This document shows, piece by piece, positions 1-10,908 of a stretch of 53,388 nt of DNA. The notes beneath the pieces are model-generated. The model did no database searches and was not told where the DNA came from. It saw only the letters and a program-made list of their open reading frames with translations. Every line of letters starts with the position of its first letter. Within the stretch, counting starts at the first letter, position 1. The DNA comes from Seison nebaliae (lineage: Eukaryota; Rotifera; Pararotatoria; Seisonacea; Seisonidae), in NCBI GenBank assembly GCA_023231475.1, contig JALJEE010000499.1, positions 1 to 53,388 on the forward strand. The letters run 5' to 3'. The position numbers and the translations under genes are program-made.

Positions 1-10
1 CTTTTTTTAG

Positions 11-129
11 AAACGACAACAATCGAACCGATTCAATGGCCTGAATCACCAAATTTGAACAAGAAACAAACTAGCAGGACGACAGGTAGTCTACGACGAG
101 GTCTTCCAAGAACTCGTCCAAATTATTAA
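11..129 (+). CDS. 3' terminal exon of an unidentified gene (partial)
   Basis: The window opens with a pyrimidine-rich tract ending in AG at position 10, which looks like a splice acceptor. It is followed by an open stretch of about 39 codons that ends at TAA (127-129). The peptide is basic and rich in Thr, Arg and Pro near its end (ending RGLPRTRPNY). The rest of the gene lies outside the window. No domain can be recognised in so short a tail, and it could also be chance coding. Confidence 0.4.
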
Positions 130-440
130 TAATTTTCCATCATCCTCTATCATCAATTCTCATTTTCATCACCGTTCTTCTTTTTTTAATCTTTTCCTAA
201 TATTCTTTATTTGATTATAATAAAGATTATGATATAATTTGAATAAAATGAATTAAATTTCTTACCGTCGACGTTGTTGTCTGTTGGTTGAATTGAAATG
301 AATTGAAAAGATTTGCTAATCTAATTACTTTTAAAAACAACTCTATTAAATGAGATTGGAGAAATGAATGTAGTGGAATTTTGAAAAATTTCATTTCCAT
401 TTCTAATTTTCATAATAGGAAAAATATAATTTTTATAATA
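130..440. other. AT-rich intergenic stretch
   Basis: No supported gene. It separates the end of the upstream gene from the first ATG of the SPOP-like gene and presumably carries that gene's promoter and 5' UTR. No distinct element was recognised. Confidence 0.5.
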
Positions 441-1173
441 ATGTCACGATTAAACAATGACGAGAGATGGAAGTCATTCATACAATATAATTTGAATGAT
501 ACGAATGACACTGATTGTTTATCAAAATCTTTCTCATATCTTCGATTTATGAATACGAATGATCGAATCGAACCTGAATCGACACCATTAATAAAAGATG
601 GCAATTGTAATAATAATAATAATAATGATAACGATAATAGTACTGATGAGAATAGTGAGAGGGAGCCAGCATTAAACGGAACACTTAATACGAAAGATCA
701 AGTTAAACCGAAAATTGACATTTGCACATTCCAAATAGTTCGAATTAGGCGATTTCTTTCCTAAATATTCACCATTTCTTTCATTCTTATCTCTCTCATA
801 GTTGAATGTAGCAGAAGTTAATTATTTGTGGACGGTCAATTGCTTCTCGTTCAGTCGTGAAGAGTTGCCACAACAATATTGCAGTTCTGCATTCCATCAA
901 ATCGATATGAAACAAAGAATAAAAAATATTTGGTTTAAAAAAGAATGAAATTTTTTCTAATTGTTTAATATTTTTTTCATCTTCTCGAAGGTATATACGT
1001 TTATATTCACGAGGTGTCATTCACGATACGAAAGAATATATTGGAATCTATTTATACTTAAAGAAGAGTACTCATCAATATGTAAATGCGAAATTCTCAT
1101 TTTCGATTATCGATGCTCTGGGAGAAGAGATTGGGAAGACTTGTTAAACATTTCTCTTAGACTTGTCTCAGAG

Positions 1174-1208
<35 letters not shown>

Positions 1209-2371
1209 ATTAGGTACTCAACGTGCTTATCGATTTGTAGCTGGGAAAGATTGGGGATTTAAACAATTTATGAAAAGGAGTTTTCTGGTAGACGAAAGAA
1301 ATCGATTGTTACCCAACGACAGTTTAACGATTCGATGTAACGTTATTTTCCAATCGTTTCATTAAACGTTCCTTCACATTTTCTTTTTCTTTTATTTCTT
1401 CTCCTTTCCAAATAGATTCGTACGACATGTGGCTGTTTGAATTTCACAAGAAATGTTGACGATCAACAAGAATTTCGAGATTATCGATATCGTCATATCT
1501 CACTTCAAATGGACACTTGTTATCTCTTGAATACGGCGAGTATGAGCGATGTCATAATTCGATGTCCCATCGATTCAGCCGTCAGTTGTGGAAGAAGTTA
1601 CAAAACTATGGAAAATCTCGATATTGTGAAACCACATAATGATGGATGGAAAGAACAACGATCGAATTGTTTCATTCAATTTTATGCACATACTTCCATC
1701 TTATCTTATCGATGTGATGTATTCAAAGAAATACTCTCAAATATAAAAGAGAATGTACAAATTAAACGAATTACATTTTTCGATATCGATTCAGCGATTA
1801 TGCATGAAATTTTACGATTCATTTATACGGGACATGTAAAATTACATGCGGCTGATTTCGCACCACTCGATCTTTTAAGTGCTGCACATAAAGTTAACGA
1901 TTCACTGTTGGAAAGAGTAAATTGTTCTAAAGTTCTCAATTAACTAGTTCAAATTGAAAGGAATGAAGAAGTTCTCGGAGGAATCGCTCGATAGTCAAAT
2001 GAACGAAGAGAATGTCGTCGGAATGTTATTCGTTTCTCATGTTTATGATTTGCCCCAACTATTCGACTCAGCATTAACTTTTATTAATTTGTTTCGAATT
2101 TATCTCCAGTCACACTTCTCTTCATTCTACTGTTTTCAGTGTCAGTAACGACAACAAAACTACCTTAACTGGATCAAGTTGGAATTCAGTTTTCGGTCTT
2201 GTAAAAAATATTAGACGTATCGCCACACAAAACGAATATCAAAAGGAACAAAAGATTTTGATCGTCGGATTCGCTGAAAGAATCTTACGCTCACTAGTAT
2301 CATACATCGAAGAAGAAACTGGACCCACGTTCTCTAAGACCAGACGACTCATGAGTGATATCTCCTCATGA
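441..2371 (+). CDS. SPOP-like MATH-BTB protein (divergent Cul3 adaptor)
   Basis: A multi-exon gene whose pieces match SPOP/roadkill in order. It has an Asn/Asp-rich N-terminal extension (441-735), then a MATH core with [16 protein letters not shown] (about 815-880), a middle MATH strand region (about 991-1130), and the MATH end [18 protein letters not shown] (1213-1270). A BTB domain follows (about 1540-1920, with FIYTGHVKL), then a BACK-like helix region with [14 protein letters not shown], and a last exon ending at TGA 2369-2371. In this family MATH binds substrates and BTB binds Cullin-3. MATH ends are well conserved, but the BTB and the N-terminus are very divergent and carry inserts, so this is probably not the canonical SPOP orthologue. 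A TC repeat lies in or beside the coding sequence. Intron phases mostly join cleanly; the MATH centre is the least certain part. Confidence 0.75.
1178..1205 (+). repeat. (TC)14 dinucleotide microsatellite inside the SPOP-like gene
   Basis: Fourteen uninterrupted TC units lie in frame between two conserved MATH segments and would encode a Ser-Leu run. No phase-consistent GT-AG intron that removes it was found, so it may be translated. Its length is not tied to a codon multiple. Confidence 0.8.
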
Positions 2372-2642
2372 ACACTTGAACTGTAGACTACTCTACCATC
2401 TCTATATCTCTCTCTCATACTGATTTGACAAGGGGCCAAATTTAATTTATGTTTTTCAATCAACCGTTTCAATAATTTCAGTATATTTTACCATGTCACT
2501 TATCTCCCGCCTCCAACCTAATCAGAAAATGGACTTTAGAATGATCTACATCGTCTCTCGAATAAATATCTTCAACATTTTTCTTTTCCATTATCATTTC
2601 TCTCATTCGAAATTTTCCTTTATCTTTTCAGAAACATTAAAT

Positions 2643-3259
2643 ATGTTCTCCATTTCATTCCTGTTCCTCTCTTTCGTCTTATTGAAATCGTCGATGACTG
2701 ATGAAATCGGCAATTTTCAATTCGACTTGGACAACATGGATTTAAAAGTAACCGATTGTCATGGAAGTTTCTCTTACTCTCATTTCAAGAAAAATATTTA
2801 AATAAAATTTTTAGCAAAATTCCCCAAAGTTGATCTGAAAGGTGTCGCCGTTAATGATTGTAAAGCATTCCCTTGTCAATTGAAAGATGAATCATTCTCG
2901 GAAATCCGCATCGTTTACCAAGTCAAAATTAAACCAGGAAGACAAATTCCAGTTGCAAGAAATAAAATTTATGGGAAGATTGCTGGTCAATGGACACAAT
3001 TCGATTTAGCCGAAGAAAGTATCGACGTTTGTAAATTGGGTAATAATTGTCCAATGAAATCGGGTGATGTAGTCGACTTTAAAACTAAAATATTCATCAA
3101 ACCTCGATATAAATTAGCTGTTCGTATAATTTTAATTTCTTTCACAACTTCTTTCACTTAATATAGACTCGTGGAAAACCGGTTGATATCAAATGGAAAA
3201 TTGTGAATCACAAGAAACGTGAATTGGTTTGCTTCAAATTTAGTGCCATTATCGTCTAA
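2643..3259 (+). CDS. ML-domain secreted lipid-binding protein (NPC2 / mite group 2 allergen type)
   Basis: Three exons. The first (ATG 2643) encodes a hydrophobic signal peptide, then a segment ending VTDCHG. The second carries NDCKAFPCQLKDESF and VCKLGNNCPMKSGDVVDF. The third ends LVCFKFSAIIV at TAA 3257-3259. The six cysteines are spaced as in ML/NPC2 proteins, where they pair 1-6, 2-3 and 4-5. NPC2 proteins bind sterols or other lipids in the lysosome or outside the cell, and the mite group 2 allergens belong to this fold. The second intron is about 46 nt (GCT|gttcg...atatag|ACT). The signal peptide supports secretion or lysosomal targeting. Whether this is the true NPC2 orthologue or a lineage-specific ML protein cannot be told by eye. 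Confidence 0.88.
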
Positions 3260-3514
3260 AGAGAAATTGAATCATAACAATTATTCATTATATTTCAAAT
3301 GTTTTTCTTCTAATTTTCAGTATTAACATTTATCTTGAAAATAAATCTGTTCAGTTTCATTCTACTCTCATAAATTAATTTGTTAAAATTTTATTTTCAT
3401 TAAAAAAAATTTGACGATGGAAAAATGGTAAGAAGCAAATTTTGAAATAATATAAGGAATGATCGTATGCGAAAAAATCGAAGATATAACTAAAAATAAT
3501 TAAAAAACTGAAAA

Positions 3515-4771
3515 TTACATCATCGTTGCAAAAACAGGATTATGTCGACAGATTGATGGACCATGTTCTTCATAATCAGCACGTGTTTTACACGCTTGAT
3601 GGAATTCAGGTGTACTCGCCACATAACTCCCTCCAAACCAAACGGCATATCTCTGCATTGGATGTGTAACAACATTTAATTCGATCGGTTGTGGTTTCGT
3701 TCCTGTAATTTTCTCTGTTTCATTTAATCGTTCGTCTACGACTCTCTTCAAATCTTTTTTCAATCTTCTGTCGAAATCTTTGAACATTGTCGATCCTCCT
3801 GATAGAACAATATTTTTGTACAATCCACGACGGACATCGATTGGTGAATTTTGAATAACATCGTCGACCGTTTCCGAAATTGATTTACGAAAATTTGCAT
3901 TAACAAATTCTGGATGGAAAAATATTTCAGGTCCGAGAAATCGTTCGTGACCGATTTCCACATTAAACTTCCGTTTATTAATTGCATGAATTCCAGTGAA
4001 GGTTTTAATGTAACGATTTGAATCGTTTTCATATTTCTCGAATTCACGTGCAATATCTGGACAAACATAACAATATTGTTCTTTGATGGTTTTTGCCGTT
4101 TCTAATGATTGTTCAGGTGGCATTCGATGTGAATCGTCGACAACAAATTGTTCTCGTTCTCGAAGAAGTTGTTGAATGAAATATGTAATATCTCGTCCTG
4201 ATATTGGAATATGTTTGATACAACTACCAATGACATATCCTTCAGCTACTGGAATGACATGAGTGACACCATCACCTGAATCAATAACAACTCCTGTTAA
4301 ACTTTTTCCAACGTTCTGATTCGATGTACTCATTGGAGCAGCTAATGCTAATACTGCTTGAACGGCAATATAAAGTTTAGGCACGTTAAATAACTCGAAG
4401 AAAATTTCTGCTGTTAATTCTCGATTTTCTGGTGTATTCAACGGAGGTTCCGTCAATAAGAATGGATGATCTTCTGGTTCGACTCGTAAATATTTGAAAA
4501 TACTTTGCTCCCACAACTTCTCCATCTGATCCCAATTCTCTACCAGACCATGACGTATGGGCCATTTCTTACTGTAACCGGTGGCGTTCAAAGCTTCGTC
4601 GCCAATAAAAAAATCGAGATCTTCAAAACGACTCGTTATTTTGGATGAAGTAAATTGTTCTCGAATTGCAATCGAACTGGGAATAATGAATTGGGGGTGA
4701 ATATTACCAGCGAATCCCATTTTGGTGTAACCAGTTCCATTATCGATAACACAAGCTGGATAATGATCCAT
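3515..4771 (-). CDS. Arp3: Actin-related protein 3 (Arp2/3 complex)
   Basis: A single uninterrupted frame of 418 residues, the usual Arp3 length. It starts [20 protein letters not shown], with the actin-fold phosphate loop and Arp3-type sequence throughout ([72 protein letters not shown]). Arp3 forms the template for new branched filaments together with Arp2 in the seven-subunit Arp2/3 complex in the cytoplasm. The gene has no introns. Its upstream region faces the KLHL10-like gene end, both on the minus strand. Identification is very secure. Confidence 0.97.
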   Translation of the reverse strand: MDHYPACVIDNGTGYTKMGFAGNIHPQFIIPSSIAIREQFTSSKITSRFEDLDFFIGDEALNATGYSKKWPIRHGLVENWDQMEKLWEQSIFKYLRVEPEDHPFLLTEPPLNTPENRELTAEIFFELFNVPKLYIAVQAVLALAAPMSTSNQNVGKSLTGVVIDSGDGVTHVIPVAEGYVIGSCIKHIPISGRDITYFIQQLLREREQFVVDDSHRMPPEQSLETAKTIKEQYCYVCPDIAREFEKYENDSNRYIKTFTGIHAINKRKFNVEIGHERFLGPEIFFHPEFVNANFRKSISETVDDVIQNSPIDVRRGLYKNIVLSGGSTMFKDFDRRLKKDLKRVVDERLNETEKITGTKPQPIELNVVTHPMQRYAVWFGGSYVASTPEFHQACKTRADYEEHGPSICRHNPVFATMM

Positions 4772-5398
4772 GAATTATATTGTGGTAATGATATGAGAGA
4801 AATAATAAATTGCTTTTAAAGAGAAGACCAAAATGATAAATCTCTTCGTTTGGTGTATATTTTTATGTTTATCTTCTTTCCATTCTTTTTTTTATAAATG
4901 ACATTAAATAATTGAAAATTATTCTTAAATTTTCCACAATTCTTATTCGTCTCAATTGTCGAAATGTTTCCAATTTAAGCTTCACACTAAATTTTTAGAA
5001 ATAGTCAAACATTTTATTAAGCCTTGAAAGTATTTGGATAAAAATGAAAAAATGAAAAATTTTATTGGAAAGATGAATAAAAAATTCATCGTCGATGATT
5101 CATTCATTTGAATAACAGAGAAATAATAACAATCGTTTTTTTTGTTTTAACTGAAATTTATGGAATGAGAATTAAATGAAAATTGATCAAAAAGCAAAAG
5201 TTGTTGTTGTTATGATGATTGGAGTGAAAATGTGAGTGAATAATATTTGTGAAATTTTGTGAAACGAATTAAAAGAAGAATGATTATTAGACGATCATCT
5301 ATTCAGTCGATATTCTATTGAAAGATTGAGGAACTAATGAATGAGAAAAAATTGAATGGAAATTGGAATCTATAAAAAATTTTCTCTGATCATCTTTA
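4772..5398. other. AT-rich intergenic region between KLHL10-like and Arp3
   Basis: About 630 bp with no supported gene on either strand. It includes the 3' flank of the KLHL10-like gene and the upstream region of Arp3. Nothing distinctive was seen beyond short A and T runs. Confidence 0.6.
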
Positions 5399-7976
5399 CT
5401 ACATTGACAATGTACTTCGACTGGTAGCTGTTGATCGATTATTTGTTGTTGTTCGATTGTTTACCGTTGGTCGATTAGAATTATTCTCTAATATACTGTT
5501 GTTGTTATTGAGAGTAATGTTTTGAATGGCTTCGCGAATGTCACTTGTACTGGAACTATTATGAATTGGAAGAATGGTTGCCGTCGTTATTTGAGAAGAA
5601 AGTGTGGATGTAGTATTTGTTTGAGCTCGATTAATAGCGACAAGTGATGATCTAAGATTGGAGAAATGTCGATTATTTGTTGATAATGTTGAATTGTTCG
5701 ATTGATTATTTGGTGTAGAATTACCAGCTGTCATTTGATTATTATCTCCGATATGTCCTCGAATTGGAACTGGTTTTTTCACTCTCTCTTGTTCTCGTCC
5801 ATAAATGATGAAATCTCTCACATTCTTCAATCCCGATAGAACACACACCGATAAAGCTGAACGATAAAGATTCATGTTTGATGCATCATACCATTCGCCG
5901 GTGTCATCATCGTAACATTCAACATTATGAATTGTCGTAACTCCATTGAATCCACCGATGGCAAACATCAAATCATCCAACACTTCAACTGCGAAATTTG
6001 ATCGTGGATTATACATCTCATTAATAGGTCTCCAACTATTCGTTTCTGGTGCATATCGTTCTCCCGAATTCATTCTCGTTATTCCATTAAAACCACCAAT
6101 TGCATACAACTTACCACGATAAGCAGTAACACCCACACCAGATCGACGATTTCGCATATGAGAAATTAAAGTCCATTGTTTCGATTTACCATCATAATAT
6201 TCGGCCGAGTCCAAACATTCTTGTCCGTTGAATCCTCCACAAATATAAATACGATCTTTTAATGTGGCTGCAGACGCATCACTTCGTTGTGCATGCATGG
6301 GTGCACCCATTGACCATTGATTGGTGGTGGGTGAATAAATTTCTGTAGAATTTTGACGAACATGTCCATCAAATCCTCCCATTGCAAAAATCTTATCATC
6401 TAATATGGCTATACTGACATAACATCTGGAGAATGATATGAATAATTTGAATAATTTAAAATATTTCAAACCTTCTGAAATTCATAGGTGCAACATCAGA
6501 CCATTCTTTCGTCACCGGATCGAATTTACGACAAGAATTAAAATAATCTACTCCGTCAAATCCACCGATAATGTAAATTTTGTCATTCAATGTTACACTG
6601 CCATGATAAGCACGAGGACTACTATCGCTATGGTTTAATCGAATCCATTTATCCGTTCGAGTGTCATACATTTCAACGACGGATGTTGGACTACCACCAC
6701 TCCATCCTCCTACCACAAAAAGAATTTCATGTGGAATTCTCGGTTTCGTTATCGGATCCATCATATCGATATCCTGAAGAGAATGAATAAAATAAAGAAT
6801 TTGAAAAAGAAATAACCATATTACTGTCGAGATCTAATTCATATAAATATCTCAAAGTTTCAATAATTAATGGTTTGCATTGTTCCTGTTCTTTGATATA
6901 TGGATGTCCTTTCAAATCTTTTATAAAGAATTGTGTTGACAATAATCCTAATCGAACACATTGAATCAATCGAACAATTTCCTGTTCGAAGTTCATGAAA
7001 ATATTCAAAAATTTTATTTTGCTTAGAAGAATTTCTAACAATTTTTCGGGTATCCGGATCCCGATCAATCCAATTCATTACCGAATGATAAACAATTTCT
7101 TCAGTTCTAACATTTAAATCGTCACATGTGATTATTTCACTAAACTCTTCAACATTCAACATGGTCAACTCGTTGCTTTTATCGAAACAGTGTTGATAGT
7201 TCTTCCTGTGAGTTTTGAAGGAATTTTTAACATGATACTTAATTGAAAATGAAACATTAAATAAATATGAGATTCATCATACAGTTCTTGCCAGAAATAA
7301 TCTTTTGCAAATTTTCTTATTCCAATAACATTTTCAGCGGACAAATGTTCTAATAAGAAATCGGTACATTGCTTAATTAATCCGTCGATTTGAAATCGGT
7401 CAATAGCCAACATCAACCGTTCGATGTTATGCGTGTTAATCAATGCCTTTCTTGAGTATGCCCAATCTAGAAATGGATTTTGAAATTTGAGAATATAATA
7501 TATATATTTAATTTATTATTTAACCTAAAATACATGCAAGTGAATCTTCATCTACTTCATCCAATTGAACTATCTGATTTGTAGTTTTGGTTAGACCGTT
7601 GGTGAATAAAGCACGAAAATATGGACTACATGCTACAAAAGATGATTTGGAAAATTAATTTTGATTTTTCTTCAAACAAACGATTACCTGCTAACACAAT
7701 TCGGTGGACTGGGAAATCTTTATTTGAATCTAATTTTAAAGTGCAGTCACAAAGTAAATTCTGTCGTCGAAGATCAACAAGAATGTTATATGTATTAGCG
7801 CTCAATTGACGTTCGACGCGTCGATCATCGTTCTTACCACAACGAGGACAGAATTCTTTTCGAGGATTAGTTATAAACGATGACATACTATTTAGTCTCT
7901 CATTAATCTTTCCATCATTCTCTCCCTCGTCAATGGGCATATCCTTTGAACGTTCCCAATTAGATGTGAGGGACAT
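5399..7976 (-). CDS. KLHL10: KLHL10-like BTB-BACK-Kelch protein
   Basis: A multi-exon gene read from ATG 7976 down to a stop at 5399. The N-terminus has a short CPRCGK motif, then a BTB domain (LLCDCTLKL, FPVHRIVLAG), a BACK region (MLNVEEFSEIITCDDLNV) and about six Kelch repeats, each with a Gly-Gly-Phe core (IIGGFDGVDYFNS, AMGGFDGHVRQNS, ICGGFNGQECLDS, AIGGFNGITRMNS, AIGGFNGVTTIHN). The repeats YNPRSNFAVEVLDDLMFAIG and VECYDDDTGEWYDASNM match KLHL10, a Cul3 adaptor acting in spermatids in mammals and Drosophila. A low-complexity Asn/Ser/Thr-rich C-terminal tail of about 130 residues, not seen in vertebrate KLHL10, follows the last Kelch repeat. Introns are short, and some exon joins in the BACK region are provisional. 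Confidence 0.88.
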
Positions 7977-8371
7977 GAGGAAGCTAACAGTTTTTGATGA
8001 ATGATAGAATAGACGTTAATAGCCGTCTTCTCCAATTCGACTAATAAAAGAAAATGAAAAAGTGAGAGAAACAAAAATGGTGATCGAAAATAGACAATAA
8101 ATAATTCTAATTGAACAAAATGCTTAATTCGAGCAAAGAAAAATCTAAAATATACTTTAAAAAACTAAAATTCGTGTTTGCTCGTTTTCGTTTTCACCTT
8201 TAGTTCTTATCTCTCCTTTCGACGATCTCATAATTTATTTCAATTCAAACTCTCAATCATCCGCTTAATGGATGGAAAAGAAGTTTCTTTTTCTTGGAAA
8301 TTATTTTCAGTTTTCTCTTTGTTTTCTTTTTCTTACGATTTTTCATTTATCCTTTTTCTCCCAATTGTTTT
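7977..8371. other. intergenic region between KLHL10-like and thioredoxin-fold gene A
   Basis: About 395 bp, AT-rich, with no supported gene. It lies upstream of the KLHL10-like start and downstream of thioredoxin-fold gene A, both on the minus strand. Confidence 0.5.
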
Positions 8372-9061
8372 TCAGTGAAAAAATAAGAATATTCCAAATA
8401 AACTGATTAAATACAAAAGAGAATTCTTCTGTTTCATCATCGAATTTCCTAGAGATCGATTCCAATCTCCAGCGAAACACTTTTCTAAATCTTTGTTTCG
8501 AACTGCCGTTTTGATATAATAAAAAATGTCTATTTTAACAACAATGGAATTATGTAAAATAAATTCAAAAATTTAACCATCTTCTGTCATAGTAACGAGA
8601 TCGTCATAAGTCAATCGTTCACATTCCAAATGTTCTCGAAATATCATAATGATTGGTATATTACGAATTAAATGATGATATCCGATGTTACTCTTTGAAA
8701 TATCAACTTGAATAATTTTCACTCCATAATATGCAATGTTTTGTAATCTGGTAGCTGCAGTTAAGGTTTTAAATCTCAGTCGTTCACATTCACTGCAACT
8801 ATTTTCATAAGGTTCCAATTAATTTATAAGACGATTGAAGAAGAAATGACTAAACTCATTCGCTGTATATAAGAATGCTAAGACGACTTTGGATTTTCGC
8901 ACTTCCACATAAAGACTATTTCCAAAAACCGTATTAATATTTCGGAATGAATGAGCTGTGGGAGGTTTTTTTATAGCTGCCTCTGTGCCATTTCCTGCAC
9001 AATTGATCGTATTTATTGCAAAAATGAAGAACAAAAATATATAATAGAAATAATGAATCAT
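8372..9061 (-). CDS. secreted, tail-anchored thioredoxin-fold protein A (CSEC active site)
   Basis: Three exons. Exon 1 (ATG 9061) encodes a strong signal peptide and ends VVLAFLYTAN. Exon 2 opens at the active-site motif CSECERLRF and runs through IPIIMIFREHLECERL. Exon 3, which can be found only by splicing after ...TMTED, carries KCFAGDWNR and a C-terminal hydrophobic helix (LYLISLFGIFLFF), with the stop at 8372. The first intron is phase 2 and interrupts the codon just before CxxC; the second is phase 1. Both phases recur in the three plus-strand paralogues next door. Predicted topology is a lumenal or extracellular thioredoxin domain held by a C-terminal membrane helix. CxxC implies possible thiol-disulfide chemistry. 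The physiological substrate is unknown, and I do not recognise a named family for this architecture. Confidence 0.8.
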
Positions 9062-9267
9062 GATGAATGATCTATAAAAATAAAGAAATTCGAATAAAAT
9101 ATTTTCAAAAAATTTTCGAAGGAATATCAATTCAAATATTTTGAAATGTAATTGATAAATCTAATTCAATGAATTTCATATGATATCAACAAATCTAATA
9201 TTAACGAATAGTCCGTATATAAATCATAATTTCGGAAAAATTATTGAATCAATCGAATTGTGAAAAA
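9062..9267. promoter_or_regulatory. shared divergent promoter region of thioredoxin-fold genes A and B
   Basis: A 206-bp AT-rich gap between the minus-strand start of gene A (9061) and the plus-strand start of gene B (9268). The two paralogues are head to head, so this interval must contain both start regions. No individual factor site was recognised. Confidence 0.5.
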
Positions 9268-9951
9268 ATGTTTAGAATTTGCGCTCTATTCCTATTGATT
9301 TTGGTGAATAATGGTTTGATGGCATCCAAAAAGAAATCATATATCTCAACTGAGGTCATGCGAGTTAGCGGTGATCGTCAAATTTATACGACGATAGTTA
9401 AATATCCGAAAGTATTCGCATTCTTCTACACCTCCAAAGAGTTCGAATAAATTTCGTTCAGTTACAATTTTCAAAATTATTTTTATTAGTTGTCCAAAAT
9501 GTGATGCACTTGCACCGAAATTCCAGAGTATTGGTGATCGTTTCATTGAAGAAAAACAAGGTTTCACTCAATCAATCTTCGCTGACATTCTCAATTCGAC
9601 TTATATCGCTCTTGCACATCGAATAAAGAAATTACCAGCACTCATCGTTTTCCGTCATAATTACGAATGTGAACGGCTAACAACGAAGGAGTTCGAACAG
9701 AGAGATGAAGAACGTTAATTACTTCTCTTTCTCTTTCTCTTCAACTTAATTTGTTTTTGATTCTTCTCATTTCATTAGAAATTTATCAATTCTTGATGGA
9801 ATCGAAGAATTCGAAAACTCTTGTCAATTGTTATTATGGGACGTGGAGAAAATTTACTTATAATAGTCAAACTAAATTACATTATCAATCTTATATTCTC
9901 TCTTTAATCATTATTGGTGGTTATTTCTTGAACCGAATCTGTTTCACGTGA
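9268..9951 (+). CDS. secreted, tail-anchored thioredoxin-fold protein B (CPKC active site)
   Basis: ATG 9268 begins a clear signal peptide (MFRICALFLLILVNNGLMA). Exon 1 ends VFAFFYTSK. A phase 2 intron of about 48 nt precedes CPKCDALAPKFQSIGDRF. The thioredoxin cis-Pro region is present as KKLPALIVFRHNYECERL. A phase 1 intron leads to exon 3, which carries NCYYGTWRKF and a terminal membrane helix (YILSLIIIGGYFL). The stop is TGA 9949-9951. This is the copy with the most classical thioredoxin CxxC region. Its gene structure is identical to its neighbours, which shows recent tandem duplication with one inversion. Function is unknown beyond a likely secretory-pathway thiol oxidoreductase. Confidence 0.8.
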
Positions 9952-10079
9952 ATATTGAATGTGATTGAAATTCAAATTATATTTATAACATTTCATTTAT
10001 AATCCAAAGAAGAAAGATGAATAAAATTTTTTGATTGAAATAAAAAATCTTTTCAAATACAATTGGAAATAAGAAAACT

Positions 10080-10704
10080 ATGAAATTTATTGTCATTCTT
10101 TCTTTCTTCATCTTCTATTCGACAATCGTTCCCATCGAATCAATGTATCAATTTAAAGGCATTACTTTCTACCCATTTCTAAGGAAACATAATCGAGTCG
10201 TCGCATATTTTTATGATCCCAAGTTTCCTTTTATTTAAAAGTTTAATGAAAGTTATTTTAAAAATAATGAAGAGATAAATTCAGCAATACTTTTCTGCCG
10301 ACGCTTTATTCTCTAACAAAACATTTCTCATCCACACAAACATTCTTCTCCATGATTGATGTATCTACCAGCGATTATGTTCGTGAGTCACATCGACATG
10401 ATGAAATTCCACGATTAACTTTCTTCTACAAACAATGGGAATGTGATACATTTCTATTGAATAATACCGTTCAAGTAGTTGGTTAATAATTCCAATAATT
10501 TAATGCTTAATTAGAAATTATCTTTAAGATTTAAAAAGGAAATTAAAAGTTGCATTAAAAAGGAATGATTTCCATCGTTGTACCATTGGTAGTTGGCAAT
10601 CGAATAAAAATGAAGGACAAAAAAATAATGCAAATCATCTATCAAAAGATTTTATGATTCTTTCATCATTTTGCATTTCAATGATATTTCTCAATAAATT
10701 TTAA
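10080..10704 (+). CDS. thioredoxin-fold protein C, lacking the CxxC active site
   Basis: ATG 10080 starts a signal peptide. Exon 1 ends RVVAYFYDP. A phase 2 intron (donor after CCCAA, acceptor tcag) leads to NTFLPTLYSLTKHF. This segment aligns with the CxxC region of its paralogues, but both cysteines are replaced (NTFL in place of CPKC, CSHC or CSEC). The second half keeps EIPRLTFFYKQWECD, which includes the Pro region and the conserved WECD/YEC cysteine. A phase 1 intron leads to exon 3 with RCTIGSWQS and a terminal membrane helix. Both exon joins keep frame, so the gene appears intact and may be a redox-inactive member of the set. Recent pseudogenisation cannot be excluded. Confidence 0.68.
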
Positions 10705-10908
10705 ATTTAAAATTCAATTTTTACAATAATCATTTTGTCTTTCTATTATAATAATTTCTGATTGTTTTATGAACAAACGAAAGTTCAACATAAATTGATT
10801 ATATATATAAAATAAGCGCAAAAACTTAAATTTTCTAATTTCCTAAAATTCACTCGATTGACATTTTTTTTTGTTTAAATCACTTACTCTCGTCGTATTG
10901 ATTGAAGG

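Noticed and set aside
8178-8378. 66-codon plus-strand open frame upstream of the thioredoxin-fold genes
   Set aside because: Its end overlaps exon 3 of gene A on the opposite strand, it is low-complexity Phe/Ser-rich and shows no domain or splice partner.
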